Assembly (NCBI GenBank): GCA_001430745.1
Contig: KQ482003.1
Coordinates: 1,115,550-1,174,794, forward strand
From: Auxenochlorella pyrenoidosa
Lineage: Eukaryota > Chlorophyta > Trebouxiophyceae > Chlorellales > Chlorellaceae
DNA: 59,245 nucleotides
Direction of reading: 5' to 3'
The notes beneath the pieces were generated by a model. It was given only the letters and a program-made list of their open reading frames with translations, had not been told where the DNA came from and searched no databases. Position numbers and translations under genes: made by a program. Numbering within the stretch: position 1 is the first letter of the stretch; every line of letters starts with the position of its first letter. Shown one piece after another: positions 13,301-25,200 of this stretch.

Positions 13301-14212
13301 TGCGCCACGTGGGCGCCGCCATCGCCGAGATGTTCAACACCGGGCACGTCAAGATGCTGCGCGAGTCGTGCCGCCTGGAGCGCCTGCTGCTGGCGGCCGT
13401 CTACCTGGAGACAAACAGCAGGTGGGCTGGGCAGCTGGGCGGCGTGGGTGGCAGTGCAGGTGGGCGGCAGTGCCGGGTTGGGTGCCACGGTCAGGGCCCG
13501 TGTCTATGCCAGTGGAGCTTGGGTTGGCACCAGCGCCCTCCATCCCCTCGGCCAGATGGAGCGCCTACGCACCCACCTTTCCTTCAAGCCACGCCCATCC
13601 GTGTGTCTGGCAGCAGCTGGCCCCCTGCATTGCCTGGTACCCCGCGCCCAGACCCCCGCCCTTCCCCCCACCGCTGCGCCCTGCCCCCGTGCAGTGGGCG
13701 CGCCGAGTGCGTGCTGCAGGACGCGTGGGAGCGGCTGCGCCTGCTGTGCTCCCAGAACTGCGAGGCCCAGTCCTACGACTTTGCCTCGGTGGTGGAGCGC
13801 GCGGCGGAGCTGGGGGCCAAGCGCCTGCTCATCTGCGACCCGGGTGCGACCCCCGCGTGCGCACCCGCCCTGCATCCTTCACAGAAGCCAGCCGCGCGCG
13901 TAGAGACCTTGCATCCTGCTCAACAGGGGGCCAGCTTCCGAGACGCTTCTGAACAATGTGGAGTGCTGGGTTGGTTGCGTGCTGAGCTCGTTGTAGATGT
14001 GGACTGCAGTACCCCTGACACTAAGAGCACAGCACGCCCTTGGCCCCGACCTCCCTGCAGGCGTGCGGCGCGTGCGCGCCAAGGTGGCCCTCAACGTGCC
14101 CACCAGCGACCTTCTCATGGTGCTCACCGATGACCCCGACCTGCCCTGGCTCAACCAGGCAATCAGCCGGGCGGCTGCGGCGCCGGTGCCGCCAGCAATG
14201 GGTGCCGAGTAG
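7349..14212 (+). CDS. ORC1: Origin recognition complex subunit 1 (ORC1), with PHD finger and BAH segments
   Basis: Exons joined by phase: 7349-7462, 7600-8033, 8325-8463, 8664-8789, 8962-9033, 9290-9466, 9619-9714, 9908-10102, 10287-10389, 10600-10690, 10934-11024, 11167-(gap), 12118-12230, 12422-12498, 12706-12805, 12996-13137, 13300-13421, 13695-13843, 14061-14212. Order of domains: basic Lys/Ala/Pro tail ([13 protein letters not shown]), start of BAH ([10 protein letters not shown]), PHD finger (CPCIVCGG...[16 protein letters not shown]...WVCPDC), rest of BAH ([13 protein letters not shown]...LAREVFLT), acidic Ser-rich linker, AAA+ ATPase with Walker A GIPGTGKT, sensor 1 ([12 protein letters not shown]), and sensor 2 ([11 protein letters not shown]), then a winged-helix-like C-terminus. 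Walker B should lie in the N gap. PHD inserted in BAH is typical of plant-lineage ORC1, where it reads histone H3. ORC1 binds origins and loads MCM with CDC6. The gene is whole except for the gap. Confidence 0.95.
11213..11901. other. Assembly gap (689 N) inside the ORC1 AAA+ domain
   Basis: Run of N. The flanking exons leave out the Walker B region of ORC1, so at least one exon is missing. A 13-C run begins 164 bases after the gap. Confidence 0.98.
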
Positions 14213-15049
14213 GCGCCCAGCGGGAGCGGCAGCAGCAGCAGCACAGCAGATGTGGCCCGACCATCGCAGTTGTGTGCACCCACGATGGTGGCAGTTACTG
14301 GCAGCCGGTGGCAGGTTTGCGGCATCTGGATACAGTCAAACAGCCTCAGCGCTAGCAGATTGACGCTGGGTGCGCAGCAAACAGGTAGAATGGCAGAACT
14401 CCTTAGGCAGGCACTAGGCAGCACATCCTTCTCTGCTCGCAGGCGGTCAGAGCAATCTTAGGCAGTTGAAAGCACCACTCTTCATTGCACCATTGGCAAA
14501 TGATTGACCACAAGGAGCCGCTGAAACATGCGGCATCGCTCCCTGTAGCATCCGGTCCCCTCCCATGCCGCTGTCAATTTACAGGTTTAGGGTACAAAGT
14601 CCTACAGGCGTCATTGGTTCAAAGATGCACATTAAGTCATTACAGAACAACATTAATAAAGAATTAGGTGGAGCAGTCAAAGCGGGCATGGCGCGGAGCA
14701 GGGGGGCCTGTCGCAGGAGGGTGCTTCCTGGTGAAAAGACGTGGAGAGTCTCATTCAAGGGCGGTTTTCAAGCTGCGAAGAGAGGTGTTTCCACGTTGTC
14801 GATGGAGGGAAGTGCAGGTAGGAGCGTAAGAGTTGCAAGGAGAGGGCGGGAAAAGTGGCTCGGTAGGAGCTTGAGAGTTGAAAGGGGAGGGCGGGAAACT
14901 CGCTCGGAAGCATGCTTGCTGGCTGGTGCTGGAGCCGCGCAGCAGTTTTGCGCGCAGCTGCGCGGCAGTTTGAATCAAATTGGTAGTGAAAACGGCCACC
15001 AGGAGTGGAGGGAGAGGGAGAGAAAGGAAAGGGAGGGAGGGAGGCAGGG
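14213..15049. other. Convergent 3' intergenic region between ORC1 and kinase A
   Basis: Contains both 3' UTRs. For the minus-strand kinase, TGTAA (read on the minus strand, + TTACA at 14579-14583 and 14640-14644) lies about 410-470 bases past the stop and could be the algal polyadenylation signal. The stretch 14980-15050 is GGGA-rich. No gene recognised. Confidence 0.45.
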
Positions 15050-18000
15050 CTACGAGAAGGGGGATGCCATCACGATCTGCGGGGCTGCAGCCACGCCTGC
15101 TAGCGCGCGGCCATCAACCACAGGCGCAGGCTCGGCTGGTGGCTCCGCTGAAGCCGCCCTGGCGGTACTAGCTGCCTCAAGGCCCTCCTCTGCAACGAGG
15201 AGGCCATGGCGGCTCAAGCTCTGGCCCGCCAGAGTTGACAGCTGTTCCACCTGCAAGGCAAGTGGGTGAGCCGGGGTGCAGACTAGGCATGCACCACACC
15301 TGAGCATTGAGGGTGAGCACGCCCTCTTCATCGCACCGCGCCCCGCAGCTGACAGGGTGGGCCCCGTCGCCCCTCCCCTCACCAGCTGTGCCGCGGTGGG
15401 GCGCTGTGCCGGGTCCTCAGCCAGGCAGCGCCGCAGCAGGTCCACAACCTCCTGCAAGGGGCAGGGGAGGCCAGGTTAGGTTAGGTGGGGATGTCCTCGC
15501 CAGCCTCAACGCTGCAGTGCTGCAGCAGAGCAGGCGCAGGCGCACACGCAGGCGCAGGCGGTGCGCGGGCAGGGCGAGCTGCGCCCAAACAGGCTGCGTT
15601 GCTGTCGCACGCGCCTGGGGGCAGTGGTCGGGAACTGTGGGCATTTGAATCCGGCCCCTTACGGGCACCTCGCCCGTGCAGATCTCATACAGCAGCACGC
15701 CTGCATGGGTGCAGAGGGAGGTAGGCGATTCCAGCTCAGTGCAAGCGCCTTGTGGACAACACAAAACGGAGTAGCCGCTGTTGCAGCAATGCAGGCTGCC
15801 ATGTGCCCTCCCTTTCCATTCCGCCGGGCCATTACAGCAGCTGCTCACCAAACGAGTAGATGTCGGCTGAATAGGTGCAGGGCTTGTTCATGAGCACCTC
15901 GGGGGCGCACCTGCGGGCAGGGAGGGCAGTCGGCCAGGCCGGCAGCGGAGAGTCAAGCGAGGCAGCTGGGCAACCGCTGAACCGGCGGCGACTGGCCCAA
16001 GGCGCAGCCCACACAGCTGGTGTAGGGGCGGAGACGAGGCCGGGGCACTCACCATGCAAACGTGCCGACAGGCCCCTCCTTTTGGCTGGCTAGCGTCTGG
16101 GTGAGGTTCTTGCTCAGCCCAACCTGCCACAGGAGAGAGGCGCGATGCAGCACTGTCAACTGCTGCTGTGGAAAGGGGGCGAGGCGGAGTAGGCGCGGGC
16201 GGGCACATGCTGCGGGATGGGTGGTCCTTGCAGGTATTGAGGTGGTCGGCCCAGCAGGCGAAGGGGCAGTTTGTCGGCGGGTGTCACACCCCATGCTCAC
16301 ATCGGCAAGCTTGGCCGTGAGATCCCGGGTCAGCAGCACGTTGGAGGCCTGCAGTGCGTCGCCAAGGACAAGAGAGGCGCTGAGTGTGATGTGCATACTC
16401 TCGGCCTCAGGATGGTGGTGGCCTGGGACTGCTGCTCTCAGCATCCAAGATGCGATATATGTGCTGTTTGGCTCCAAGGGTGAAACATGTGCCTCCTCTT
16501 TTGCACAAAGGCAAACAGTGGCCATCCTGCGCCAACCCTGCTGGGCCCCACCTTGATGTCGAAGTGCATCACGTGCTTGCTGTGAAGATACCTGCACGGG
16601 GGCGGATGGGTGGCAGAAAGCAGCAAGGCGTCGGGTTTAGGAATAAGCTTGCAGAGCCGAGGGTTCCAGGGACAGGCATGCCTGCAGGGCACTGCAAGAC
16701 TGTCAAGCAAATAGCTGGACAGTGAAAAATAGAGTTTGCTGCAGACACCCACACAAGGGCAGACGCGACGTCCAGGGCCACGCGCTTGCCGCGCCGATAC
16801 CTGCAAATGAGCAGAGGGGATATGTTCAGAGGCAGTGGAGGTGGGATGGGGGGCACCCCTACCCTGGCTGGCCTTTGCACGGGCTCTGCACACAGCATCC
16901 TCGTGCATGTGCCAGGCTGGAGGGAGGCGGGCGTGCTTGATGCAAGCAGAGCTGTGCTCACGCACTCCCAGTCACGCACCAGGAGAACATGCGCTGCCCA
17001 GACTTGTCAATCACGTTCAGCCTAGAGAACAGGTCGCGGCCCTCCTGCAGTGTGAGCAGGCACGGTGCAGGATGAGCCAGGGGCAGCACTGGCTCCGCCG
17101 TGGCTGCTTCGGCAGACAGATAGGTGGCCACGCCGGGGCTGGCTTTGTGCTACGCAAGCAGCACGCCTGCCCCGCCAGCTGCCGCCCTTTGCCGTCCCTC
17201 CAGCAATGCCCCGCAAGCAGCCTCGGCAGTGTCAGATGCCAGCGTCTGCCACTGCAGCAATCTCACCATGAGCTCTGTCAGCACCATGGCCTTGTCGTCA
17301 TGCAGTGCCACACCCATCTGCATGGGCGTAGGCCGAGGGAGTCGCGTGGCTACTGTCAGACTGGTACTGAGAGACTGTGTGTGTGTGTGTGTGTGGGTGT
17401 CGAGCTCCCATGGTGTGTGGTCATGCAGAGTGTAAATGCCAGCCCGGTATTTCCACGTGCAGCAGGCTTGAGCGTCCCAGGGGCAGCCAGGGCAGCCTGC
17501 CAGGGCCAGGGGGCCGGCATTTTGGGCCCAGCCTCACCAGGTGCACCACGTTGCGGTGCCGCAGCGAGCGCAGCATCCGCGCCTCGTGCAGGAAGGCAGA
17601 GGTGGCATCGCCCAGCGGCACCACCTTCACCGCCACCGGCGTCACGCCATTAAGCAGGGCCTGTGGGGGGGGTTGGCAAAGGCGAGTGCGTGAAATAGGG
17701 AAGGCCGCAGTGAGGCGAGGAGGCATTGGTGCTGGGAAAACATTCGTCGTCCCCAATCCTGCTGCATTTGGCAGCGCCAATCCAGTGGGAGAGGAGGGCG
17801 CTGGGCTTGGGCTGGACAGGCATCCCCATCTTTGCAAGGCTGTGCACGTAAACCTGATCCCCACGACTGCGCAGCACGTTGCCGTGTGCGGCAGGGTTGG
17901 GTGCAGTGGCCCCCCTGCTTCCCCCGCCCGCCCACCTCGTACACGGTGCCCTGCGCCCCCGACCCCAGCTTGTGGGGCATGCGCTCCTTGTCCATGACAA

Positions 18001-20684
18001 ACTTGATCTGCAGCGGGGCGGGGTTGGACACAAGGGCGGGGCTCTGGCACGGCGCTGCCAGCAGCAGGGTTGCAGATGGTGCAGCTGGCCCAGCGCACAC
18101 CCATGAGTCTCTGCACACGGCAGTAGACTTGCAGGGAGCAACGGCAGGGGCAGACATGAGGGCAAGTCTTGCACAACCGGTGGCTTCTGGGCAGAGCGAG
18201 CACTAGCAGCCAGGCGGGGGCCCAGGCTGCGACACACCCACCCACTCAGTCTGCTGTGCTGGCGACCCACCTGGGAGACGTCCACCAGCCACTCCTTCCC
18301 CAGCTCGCTGGCAATGACGTCTGCGGAGCTTTGCGGGGATCCCAGGCCCGGGGCACTGACGACCTGGGAGCCCTTGCTGCAGCTGGCCCTGGAGGCCCTG
18401 CCGCTTGACATGCTGGCCACGTCGCCGGCGCTGAGCTCGCCGCGGCGCTCGCCCGCCTGCAGGGCGGCGCTGGTGTCGTGAGGCGGAGGGCGGGTCCCCG
18501 AGCGGGAGGCAGGCGGCCTGCCTTGCAGACATGGCCCGCCGGCGTGCATGGCAGAAGGCGCAGCCACCAAACAGCAGCTGCCGACGCAAAGGTGGCGAGC
18601 TCACCTTCAGGTTCCTGGCGGCTGCCTCGGCGTCAGTCACATGCTTGCGGTTCCGCCTGCGAATCAACAGAACGGCGCCAACGGCAAGGGCAAGTGCCGC
18701 TACTGCAGCGCCCGTTGCGATGCCTGCAATGGCGCCTGCCGAGAGCCCGCTGCCCTGCTGAGCCGAGGGCAGGTAGGCGCTTGCAGCCTCTAGCTCGGTT
18801 GCGTTCATATTCCTTGTGTAAAAGATCGAGTTGCCGTTCCTGCCCGGGAAGCGGCAGGATGCGCAGCGTCAGGTGCAAGAACCAAGGGCCGGGTGGCGGT
18901 GCCACGGAGCAAAGCCCCAAGCTCTCAACCCATCTCCCTGGATGGGCATTACGCTGCTGCCAGGGCAGGTGGCAGGCCCCCTGCCTGCTCACCAGTTGGT
19001 GAGGTTGAGGTCGATGGGCACGGCTGGGAAGTTGTCAGGGGTGGGTTGGTCCGGGATGCCCTTGAGCATGTAGATGTTAGGTCCCAGGTAGTCGCGGCCA
19101 GACGGGAAAAACCTGACCCCTGAGGAGCAGTAAAGGAAGTCGGAGGGGCAGTCGGCGAGCAGGCCCGCTGGGCACGTATGTGCAACATGGGCGGCAGGTG
19201 GCACACACCAGCAATCCGTCTCTGTCTGCCTCAGGGACGCAGCCATGCTGCGCAGCCACCACGGGCCGGCGCTGACCCGCGACCCAGCCACCAACTGACC
19301 CATGCACTTGATGCCGTCCTGCTTGCAGTGGTCCACAGCCTCCTGCAGGGGTCGACGAGCGGGTGGAAGGCGGGTTGCGGTGCACGCCGCGCGCGGCACC
19401 ATGCTGCCAGCACCCTTGGTCAACAAGTTGGGCCCTCACGTTTAACAGAAGGTAAGTTCTTACACTTGGATCCATCCCGGGCCCACCTGGATGCTGCCCT
19501 GCAGCATGCACACGCCCGGCTTCAGACTCCCAGCGCACTCATAGTCATACCTGCACGAAAGGGCAGGGGCGCCAGGGGGCGTTCCATCCAGCAGCACCGC
19601 ATTTTTGGGAGCGTTACGAGCAAGCTATTCAGGCAGGCAGTTTGGGCTGCACTCCATGCTGCAGGATCCTTCTCACATGCCAAACGTGCCAAGGCACATG
19701 TGTATGGTGTAGCCGTCTATAAGGCGGGGCTGCATGTCGGGCACAATCTGGCCTGCAGGCGCGCACACACATGGGGTGGTGCAGGTGATGCGGGTCGGTG
19801 GCAGCAAGACGCAGCACGCGTGATGCAAACAACGACGCTGCGAGGCAGAGCAGCCTCCTCCAGAGCGCGCACCCGAGGTGACGGCGACGGCATCGCCCTT
19901 CTCTGCTGCCTCTGGGGGGTGCGCCTGCCCCGGGAGCGCGTTGGGCTGCTGCGCCAGAGCACACTGCCGGTACGCCAGGCTGCTGCCTGTGGCGTTGGTC
20001 AGGCTGATGCTGCAGCCCCCTTCTGCGGGGCACCAGAAGTAAATGTTGCAGTCGGGGGTGGTGCGGCAGGCCGCTGCGCACGCTCGCTCCTCCACCTCGC
20101 CCGCAGGCGCTCCTTCAACTGGCTGCCCCGCCAGCATCACGTGCGGCATGGAGATGAACAGGTCTGGCTGGTCTGCAGGGCGGGTCGGCAAAGGGCTGGG
20201 CAGGGGCTGTGAGACCCAGGTGCCACGTTGGGGGGCCCTCATGCAACAGCTCAGTGGCAAACACCCAGGCAGCTGAGCTTACCATACGTTGCATTTGCAC
20301 CGCTTTCTGTTTTCAACGTGCCTTCGTCTACATACACAAGTTGGAGGCCGTCCTGCACGGGCAGGGATGGGAGGCAACCCAGTGGCGAGGGCGGATGGTT
20401 GCAGCGGGCGGGAAGGCGGCGGTGCCGCCTGCAGCTTGCCAGTGAAGCCGGCATCCGGAGCCGACACCCATGCCCAGGGCGCTGATGCAGCGTCGTAGCT
20501 GGGCCACGAGGCTGCCTAGGGTGCCTGTGGGAGCTGCAACGGGAGCCGCGGGCAGCCCTGGACCGCGGCTTGCCAGACTCACGCTCATAGGCTCTCCATA
20601 CGCCACGACATGCTTGATATTTGCCATGAACAGCAGGAAGAGCGCTCGGGCAGCCCAGAGACGGGCCTTGCGCGGGACGCCCAT
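15050..20684 (-). CDS. Receptor-like protein kinase A (PAN/apple-like Cys ectodomain, TM, non-RD kinase), 712 aa
   Basis: Twenty-one exons in phase: 20684-20583, 20352-20283, 20172-19873, 19752-19677, 19550-19487, 19342-19300, 19119-18993, 18839-18605, 18456-18271, 18007-17936, 17660-17538, 17317-17267, 17044-16980, 16800-16753, 16591-16552, 16348-16301, 16123-16053, 15910-15849, 15700-15615, 15451-15383, 15250-15050. Signal peptide (ARALFLLFMANIKHVVA), extracellular Cys motif (CAAACRTTPDCNIYFWCPAE) like PAN/apple modules, a second Cys segment, TM helix (IAGIATGAAVAALALAVGAV) followed by RRRNRK, then the kinase: glycine loop KLGSGAQGTVYE, ATP lysine VAVKVV, catalytic loop HFDIKASN, metal motif DVG in place of DFG, APE (CAPEVL). 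The Arg of HRD is Phe, so it is a non-RD kinase, a class often linked in plants to immune receptors. It should sit in the plasma membrane; its ligand is unknown. The copy at 22237-27706 is its mirror image. The intron after 15615 has a GC donor. Confidence 0.88.
17376..17396. repeat. (GT)n microsatellite in an intron of kinase A
   Basis: About ten GT units upstream (in + coordinates) of the 17317-17267 exon region. It is absent from the corresponding intron of kinase B, so it arose after the duplication or was lost from B. Confidence 0.85.
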
Positions 20685-21287
20685 CGGTGGGCGGGCTAGG
20701 AGGTTTGGGACTTTCGACGTTAGGCGGGAGGAGTATTTGTCAATGATCCTACGTTTCTAGGGAACAGATTTTTTTCAGGAGGACTTCACTGGGCCTCTTC
20801 CACGTGCATGGCCCTCTCGGCAGCACCGGCAGGACAGTTCATTCCAAGTAGACCTCCAAACATAAGACTAATCCGGCGTGCCAAAGGGCCTGACCGTGTC
20901 TCGCTGCGGCGCATCATGTGAGATGTGACAGGTGCTCGGCAGTGACGGCAGTTACCTGCTGGTGACCATGCATGCATGTGGTGCCACTGCACAGTCCCTG
21001 TTGCTTGGATGGGAAGAGGGGCTTGGCATAGCTGCAATCAGCCCTCGTATTACCCCCGCCACACCTGTTTGCACGCCGGGTGTTGTAAGAGATGCTGCAG
21101 TGTTTGCGGGACGGAAGTCGTGCAGCTTGGGTGCAAAGCTTCAAAATTTAACACGTTCAGAGGGTGATACAAACCTACAGAAGCCGTGTTTCTTGTTAAG
21201 GGTTGCTCTCAAGGGTCAGAAAGCGGCAACGGAGGAAAACCTACTTGAATGCGCCGCCAAGGCCCGGCAGCGGCAGCACAACGACCC

Positions 21288-21344
21288 GCATGCAGGGAGG
21301 GAGGGGAGGGTGCGCACCCTCCCCTCCCTCCCCTCCCTGCATGC
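21288..21344. repeat. Large imperfect palindrome (hairpin)
   Basis: GCATGCAGGGAGG... pairs with ...CCTCCCTGCATGC. The inner 19-base arms around GTGCGCAC are perfect and the outer arms differ by one 5-base insertion on the right side. Stem is purine on one strand and pyrimidine on the other. Confidence 0.9.
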
Positions 21345-21372
21345 ACTCTAGCCTCTTGAAATCTAGAGTGCA
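21342..21372. repeat. Second inverted repeat, 10-bp arms
   Basis: TGCACTCTAG (21342-21351) and CTAGAGTGCA (21363-21372) are exact reverse complements around an 11-base loop. It abuts the larger palindrome. Confidence 0.9.
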
Positions 21373-21410
21373 CTAGCCCATACGCCCGCCGCACCCTTCC
21401 CTGTCCCCTC

Positions 21411-21580
21411 GCTGCAGGCGTGCCATCAGAGCTGTTGTGGCAGCTGAGACAGCGCCACACATGTCAAACAGCGGCCTTGAATTGGTTTTGGCCGAACCCA
21501 CATCCTCCCTGGCTAACTCAGGGAATCAGCAGAGCGCCTGCTTCGCCAGCAATGCCTGTGCCGCCAGCAATGACTGCTGA
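21411..21580 (+). pseudogene. Decayed fragment resembling the last exon of ORC1
   Basis: Starts with the same acceptor context CTGCAGGCGTGC as ORC1 exon 14061. It then reads PPWLTQGISRAPASPAMPVPP against ORC1 [20 protein letters not shown], and both end CCGCCAGCAATG..TG.(C)(C)GAG near the stop. The middle part has diverged and the ORC1 stop is replaced. Same strand as ORC1, 7.3 kb downstream. Inferred to be a non-functional duplicate; a short chance match cannot be excluded without an alignment. Confidence 0.5.
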
Positions 21581-22236
21581 GTCGACCCTCAAGGCAATTG
21601 TAGCGATGTGCACTGAGACGGTGCGCTTGCGGCCACGTTGGTGGGGCCCGTTGGCAGCTTTAGCCCACGAGGAGGGACACCACTTGTGCACCCTGATGAG
21701 GGAACGGCAGCAACATCTGGCAGTTGTGTGGCTGCTGTGCCAGGGCCGACACCAATGGCCTGGCTGAGTTGCTGCGCAGATGCCCCGCAGTGGCGTTCTG
21801 CACCGCAGGGTGTTGAACCCTACTGAAGACTTAAAGCAACTGCACCACAGCGTGTCCAGTCCATGATTTATCGGATTCAAAGGTTGTCAGCAGCTACAGC
21901 AAGTCGCCGAGCAATGTCCAACTGGAAGTGTTGTTGGCGCAGGGTTGCGGCCGCTACCGATCGCCTTGCCCTGCCGCAGGGGCACCACTTGGGTCGGGCC
22001 CTTTGGCTGTTTCCCGCTGGACAGTGTCGTGTCATACTCTTGTGTCAGATGTGTGCAAACTGTCCTCCCTGCTCCCGAAAGCGCTCCCGGAAATGGAGTG
22101 GAGCTACGTGGCAAGTCTTGGCGCCCAAAATCCAGGTTTCCTAAACACGGTGTGGACATTTCTCCCGTCCACAGTCACGTTCCTCCAGGTATTGAGGCCC
22201 TCAGACCCGCTCCAAGGCCCTGCAGCCAGCCGCTCC

Positions 22237-25200
22237 ATGGCGGTCGCGCACAGGGCCCGCGTTTGGGCTGTCCAAGCGCTGCTACTGGCACTGGCCGCCT
22301 ACGCAGAGCGAGCTATGGCCCGTGGCGAAGCTATGAACGCAAGTAGAGCCGGTCATAAACTTCGGTGTCACCCCTGCAAAGGCGCCAGGGGCAGCCTTGG
22401 GTCGCTCGGCTGAGCCCGAGGGCGCTGCGCACCCCCGCTCTCCCCGGATACCAGCTTCAGCAGGGCACTGCAGGCGGCACCACCGCCGGCCCCCCCCCCC
22501 CCCCCTCGTGTACCACGACACACGCCACTCTGCCTCCCACCACTGCCTGTGCAGGATGGCCTCTTCCTAGTGTACGTGGATGAGGGGACGCTGATGACAG
22601 ACAGCGGCGTAAATGCTTCTTATGGTGAGCTATTTCCTCTGCTACTGCTGCGTTCACCCGACAAAGCAGGTCATCCGCGTTCAAGCTTGCACTCTCGTGT
22701 TGCTTGCCTCCTCCCAGCACCAAGGTGGGCTGCGTGCCACCCTCCCATTTACGCACCTGCTGATGCCCACCCGCCCTGCAGACCAGCCAGACCTGTTCAT
22801 CTCCATGCCGCGCGTGATGCTGGCGGGGCAGCCGCTGGCGGGAGCGCCGGCGGGCGAGGTGGAGGAGCGAGCGTGCGCAGCGGCCTGCCGCGCCACCCCC
22901 GACTGCAACATCTACTTCTGGTGCCCCGCAGAAGGGGGCTGCAGCATCAGCCTGACCAACGCCACAGGCAGCAGCCTGGCGTACCGGCACTGTGCTCTGG
23001 CGCAGCAGCCCAACGCGCTCCCGGGGCAGGCGCACCCCCCAGAGGCAGCGGAGAAGGGCGATGCTGTCGCCGTTACCTCGGGTGCGCGCTCTGGCGGAGG
23101 CTGCTCTGCCTCGCAGCGTCGTTTTTTGCATCACGCATGCTGTATCTTGCCCCTCCACCACTGAAAGTGCGCCTTTCTGCCACCCATCGGCACCACCTCG
23201 CCCCCCCCCCCCCCCCCGGTGTGTTCGCGCCTGCAGGGCAGATTGTGCCCAACATGCAGCCCGGCACCCTGGACGGCTACACCCTGCACATGTGCCTCGG
23301 CTGGTACAACATGTGAGAAAGGAGCCCTCGCTCAAGTTCTTGGCCTCATGGCGGCTCGGGAACAGGCGTCGGTGCCTGCTTGCATGCCTTGCTCGTTCTG
23401 GTTGCTGCGGACAGAGGTGGGGCGCTCCCAACAATGACGACGACGTGGTGCTGACGGGGACGCCCCCCGCTGACCCTGCCACCCCAACCGAGCAGGTATG
23501 ACTACACCTGCAACGGCACGCTCAAGCCCAACGTGTGCATGCGGCAGGGCAGCCTCCAGGTGGGCCCATGCACCGCTGGTGGGATGGACCCGAGGGTGCA
23601 GAGTTCACCCTCTAGTTGTTGACCAAGGGTGCCGGCAGCATGGTGCCACGCACTGCATGTGCCACAAGCTGCCCTCCACCTGCTGGTCAACCTGTGCAGG
23701 AGGCTGCGGACCAGTGCGAGCGGGATGGCCCCAAGTGCATGGGTCAGTCGGCGGCCGGGCCGCGGGCCGCCGCGCGTGCGCTGCAACCCTGCGGCCGGCG
23801 CCTGCGGGGCGGGGCAGGCTCCTTGGGGCAGCCAGGGACGCGCCGTGCATCGCGAGCTGTGCATGCCGCACCCTCGGCGCTCGTGGGACCTGCCCACGGC
23901 TCACCCCGGGGTGTCCTCCCTGCTGTGCAGGCATCAAGATGTTCCCCCTGGGGCGCGACTACCTGGGCGACAACATCTACATGCTCAAGGGCGTGCCCGA
24001 CGTGCCCACCCCTGACAACTTCCCAGCCGTGCCCATCGACCTCACCCTGGCCAACTGGTGCGGCGCCCGCGACCGCACACCCCAGCATGCCTCCTGCAGG
24101 GGCAGCACTGCTCTCAGCCTCGCCCAGCGCCCTGCCGATGCCCTGCAGCCCGCCGTGGCCCAGCCTGGGTCACCCGCCGCGCTCGCCCTTGCCGCGCACG
24201 CCTGCTGGGCCAACAAGATGTGGCTGGCTGCCTTGTGGCGCGCAGGAACGGCGACACGCTCTTTTATGCAAAAGACATGGACGCAGCCCAGCTGGCAGCG
24301 GCGAGCGCATACCTGCCCGCTGCCCAGCAGGATGCCGGCGGCAGCGGCGGGCTGTCGGCCGGCGCGATTGCAGGCATCGCTGCGGGCGCCGCAGTAGCGG
24401 CACTTGCCCTTGCTGCTGGCGCACTTTTGATCATCCGCAGGCGGCGCCGCCAGCATGTGACCGACGCCGAGGCAGCTGCCAGGCACCTGAAGGTGAGCCC
24501 GCCATTCCAGTCAAGTGGCAGCCTGGGACAGTTCAGTCAAGCATGCTGTCTGGCGGCTCCCCAGACGGCAGCATGCGGCCTTGCCCCGCGGCAGTGCCGC
24601 GGAGCTTAGGGCCGCGCCTCCAGCTGTGCCCGGGCCCCAGTCATGCGCAACAGCTCCTATGGGTGCCCCGTCCTGCAGGCGCGCATGTGCCCTGGCGAGC
24701 TCAGCGCCACCGACGTGGCCAGCATGTCGAGCGGCAAGGCCTCCAAGGCCAGCTTTGGCAAGAGGTCGCAGGCCCTCAGCAGCCTGACCAGCGCCTCCAG
24801 CCAGACCTCTGCCGACCTTGTTGACGCCATGGGCAAGGAGTGGCTGGTGGATGTCTCGCAGGTGTGTGTGGGGTGGCCCGTTCCACCCGTCTGCGCACCT
24901 GCAGCCAGCACCGCCGCTCTGCATGGGGGCAGGGCACCAGCTGCACAGCATGCGGCGCTCACAGCCCCAAACATTGTATGTGGCGCACGCCCCCCCGCCC
25001 TGCTGCAGATCAAGTTTGTCATGGACAAGGAGCGCATGCCCCACAAGCTGGGGTCGGGCGCGCAGGGCACCGTGTACGAGGTGGGCGGGCGGGGGAAGTT
25101 CACTCTCGGAAACGACGCACCCGGTGCTGAGCTGGGCAGATCAGAGGCTCGGGACGCGGCCAAGGCCAGGACAGCTGCACAAACTGTTGCCCACCTGCCT

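Larger units (their letters stand above)
20685..22236. promoter_or_regulatory. 1.55 kb divergent spacer between kinases A and B
   Basis: Both kinase start codons face outward from this spacer, so it must carry both promoters. It also holds a large hairpin at 21288-21344, a second one at 21342-21372, and a decayed piece resembling the ORC1 last exon at about 21411-21580. No core promoter motif was recognised. Confidence 0.5.

Noticed and set aside
7349..14212. CDC6 rather than ORC1
   Set aside because: CDC6 lacks the PHD finger and BAH segments present here.
14980..15060. Purine-rich repeat as a mobile element end
   Set aside because: Only short GGGA runs, with no terminal repeats, target duplication or transposase.
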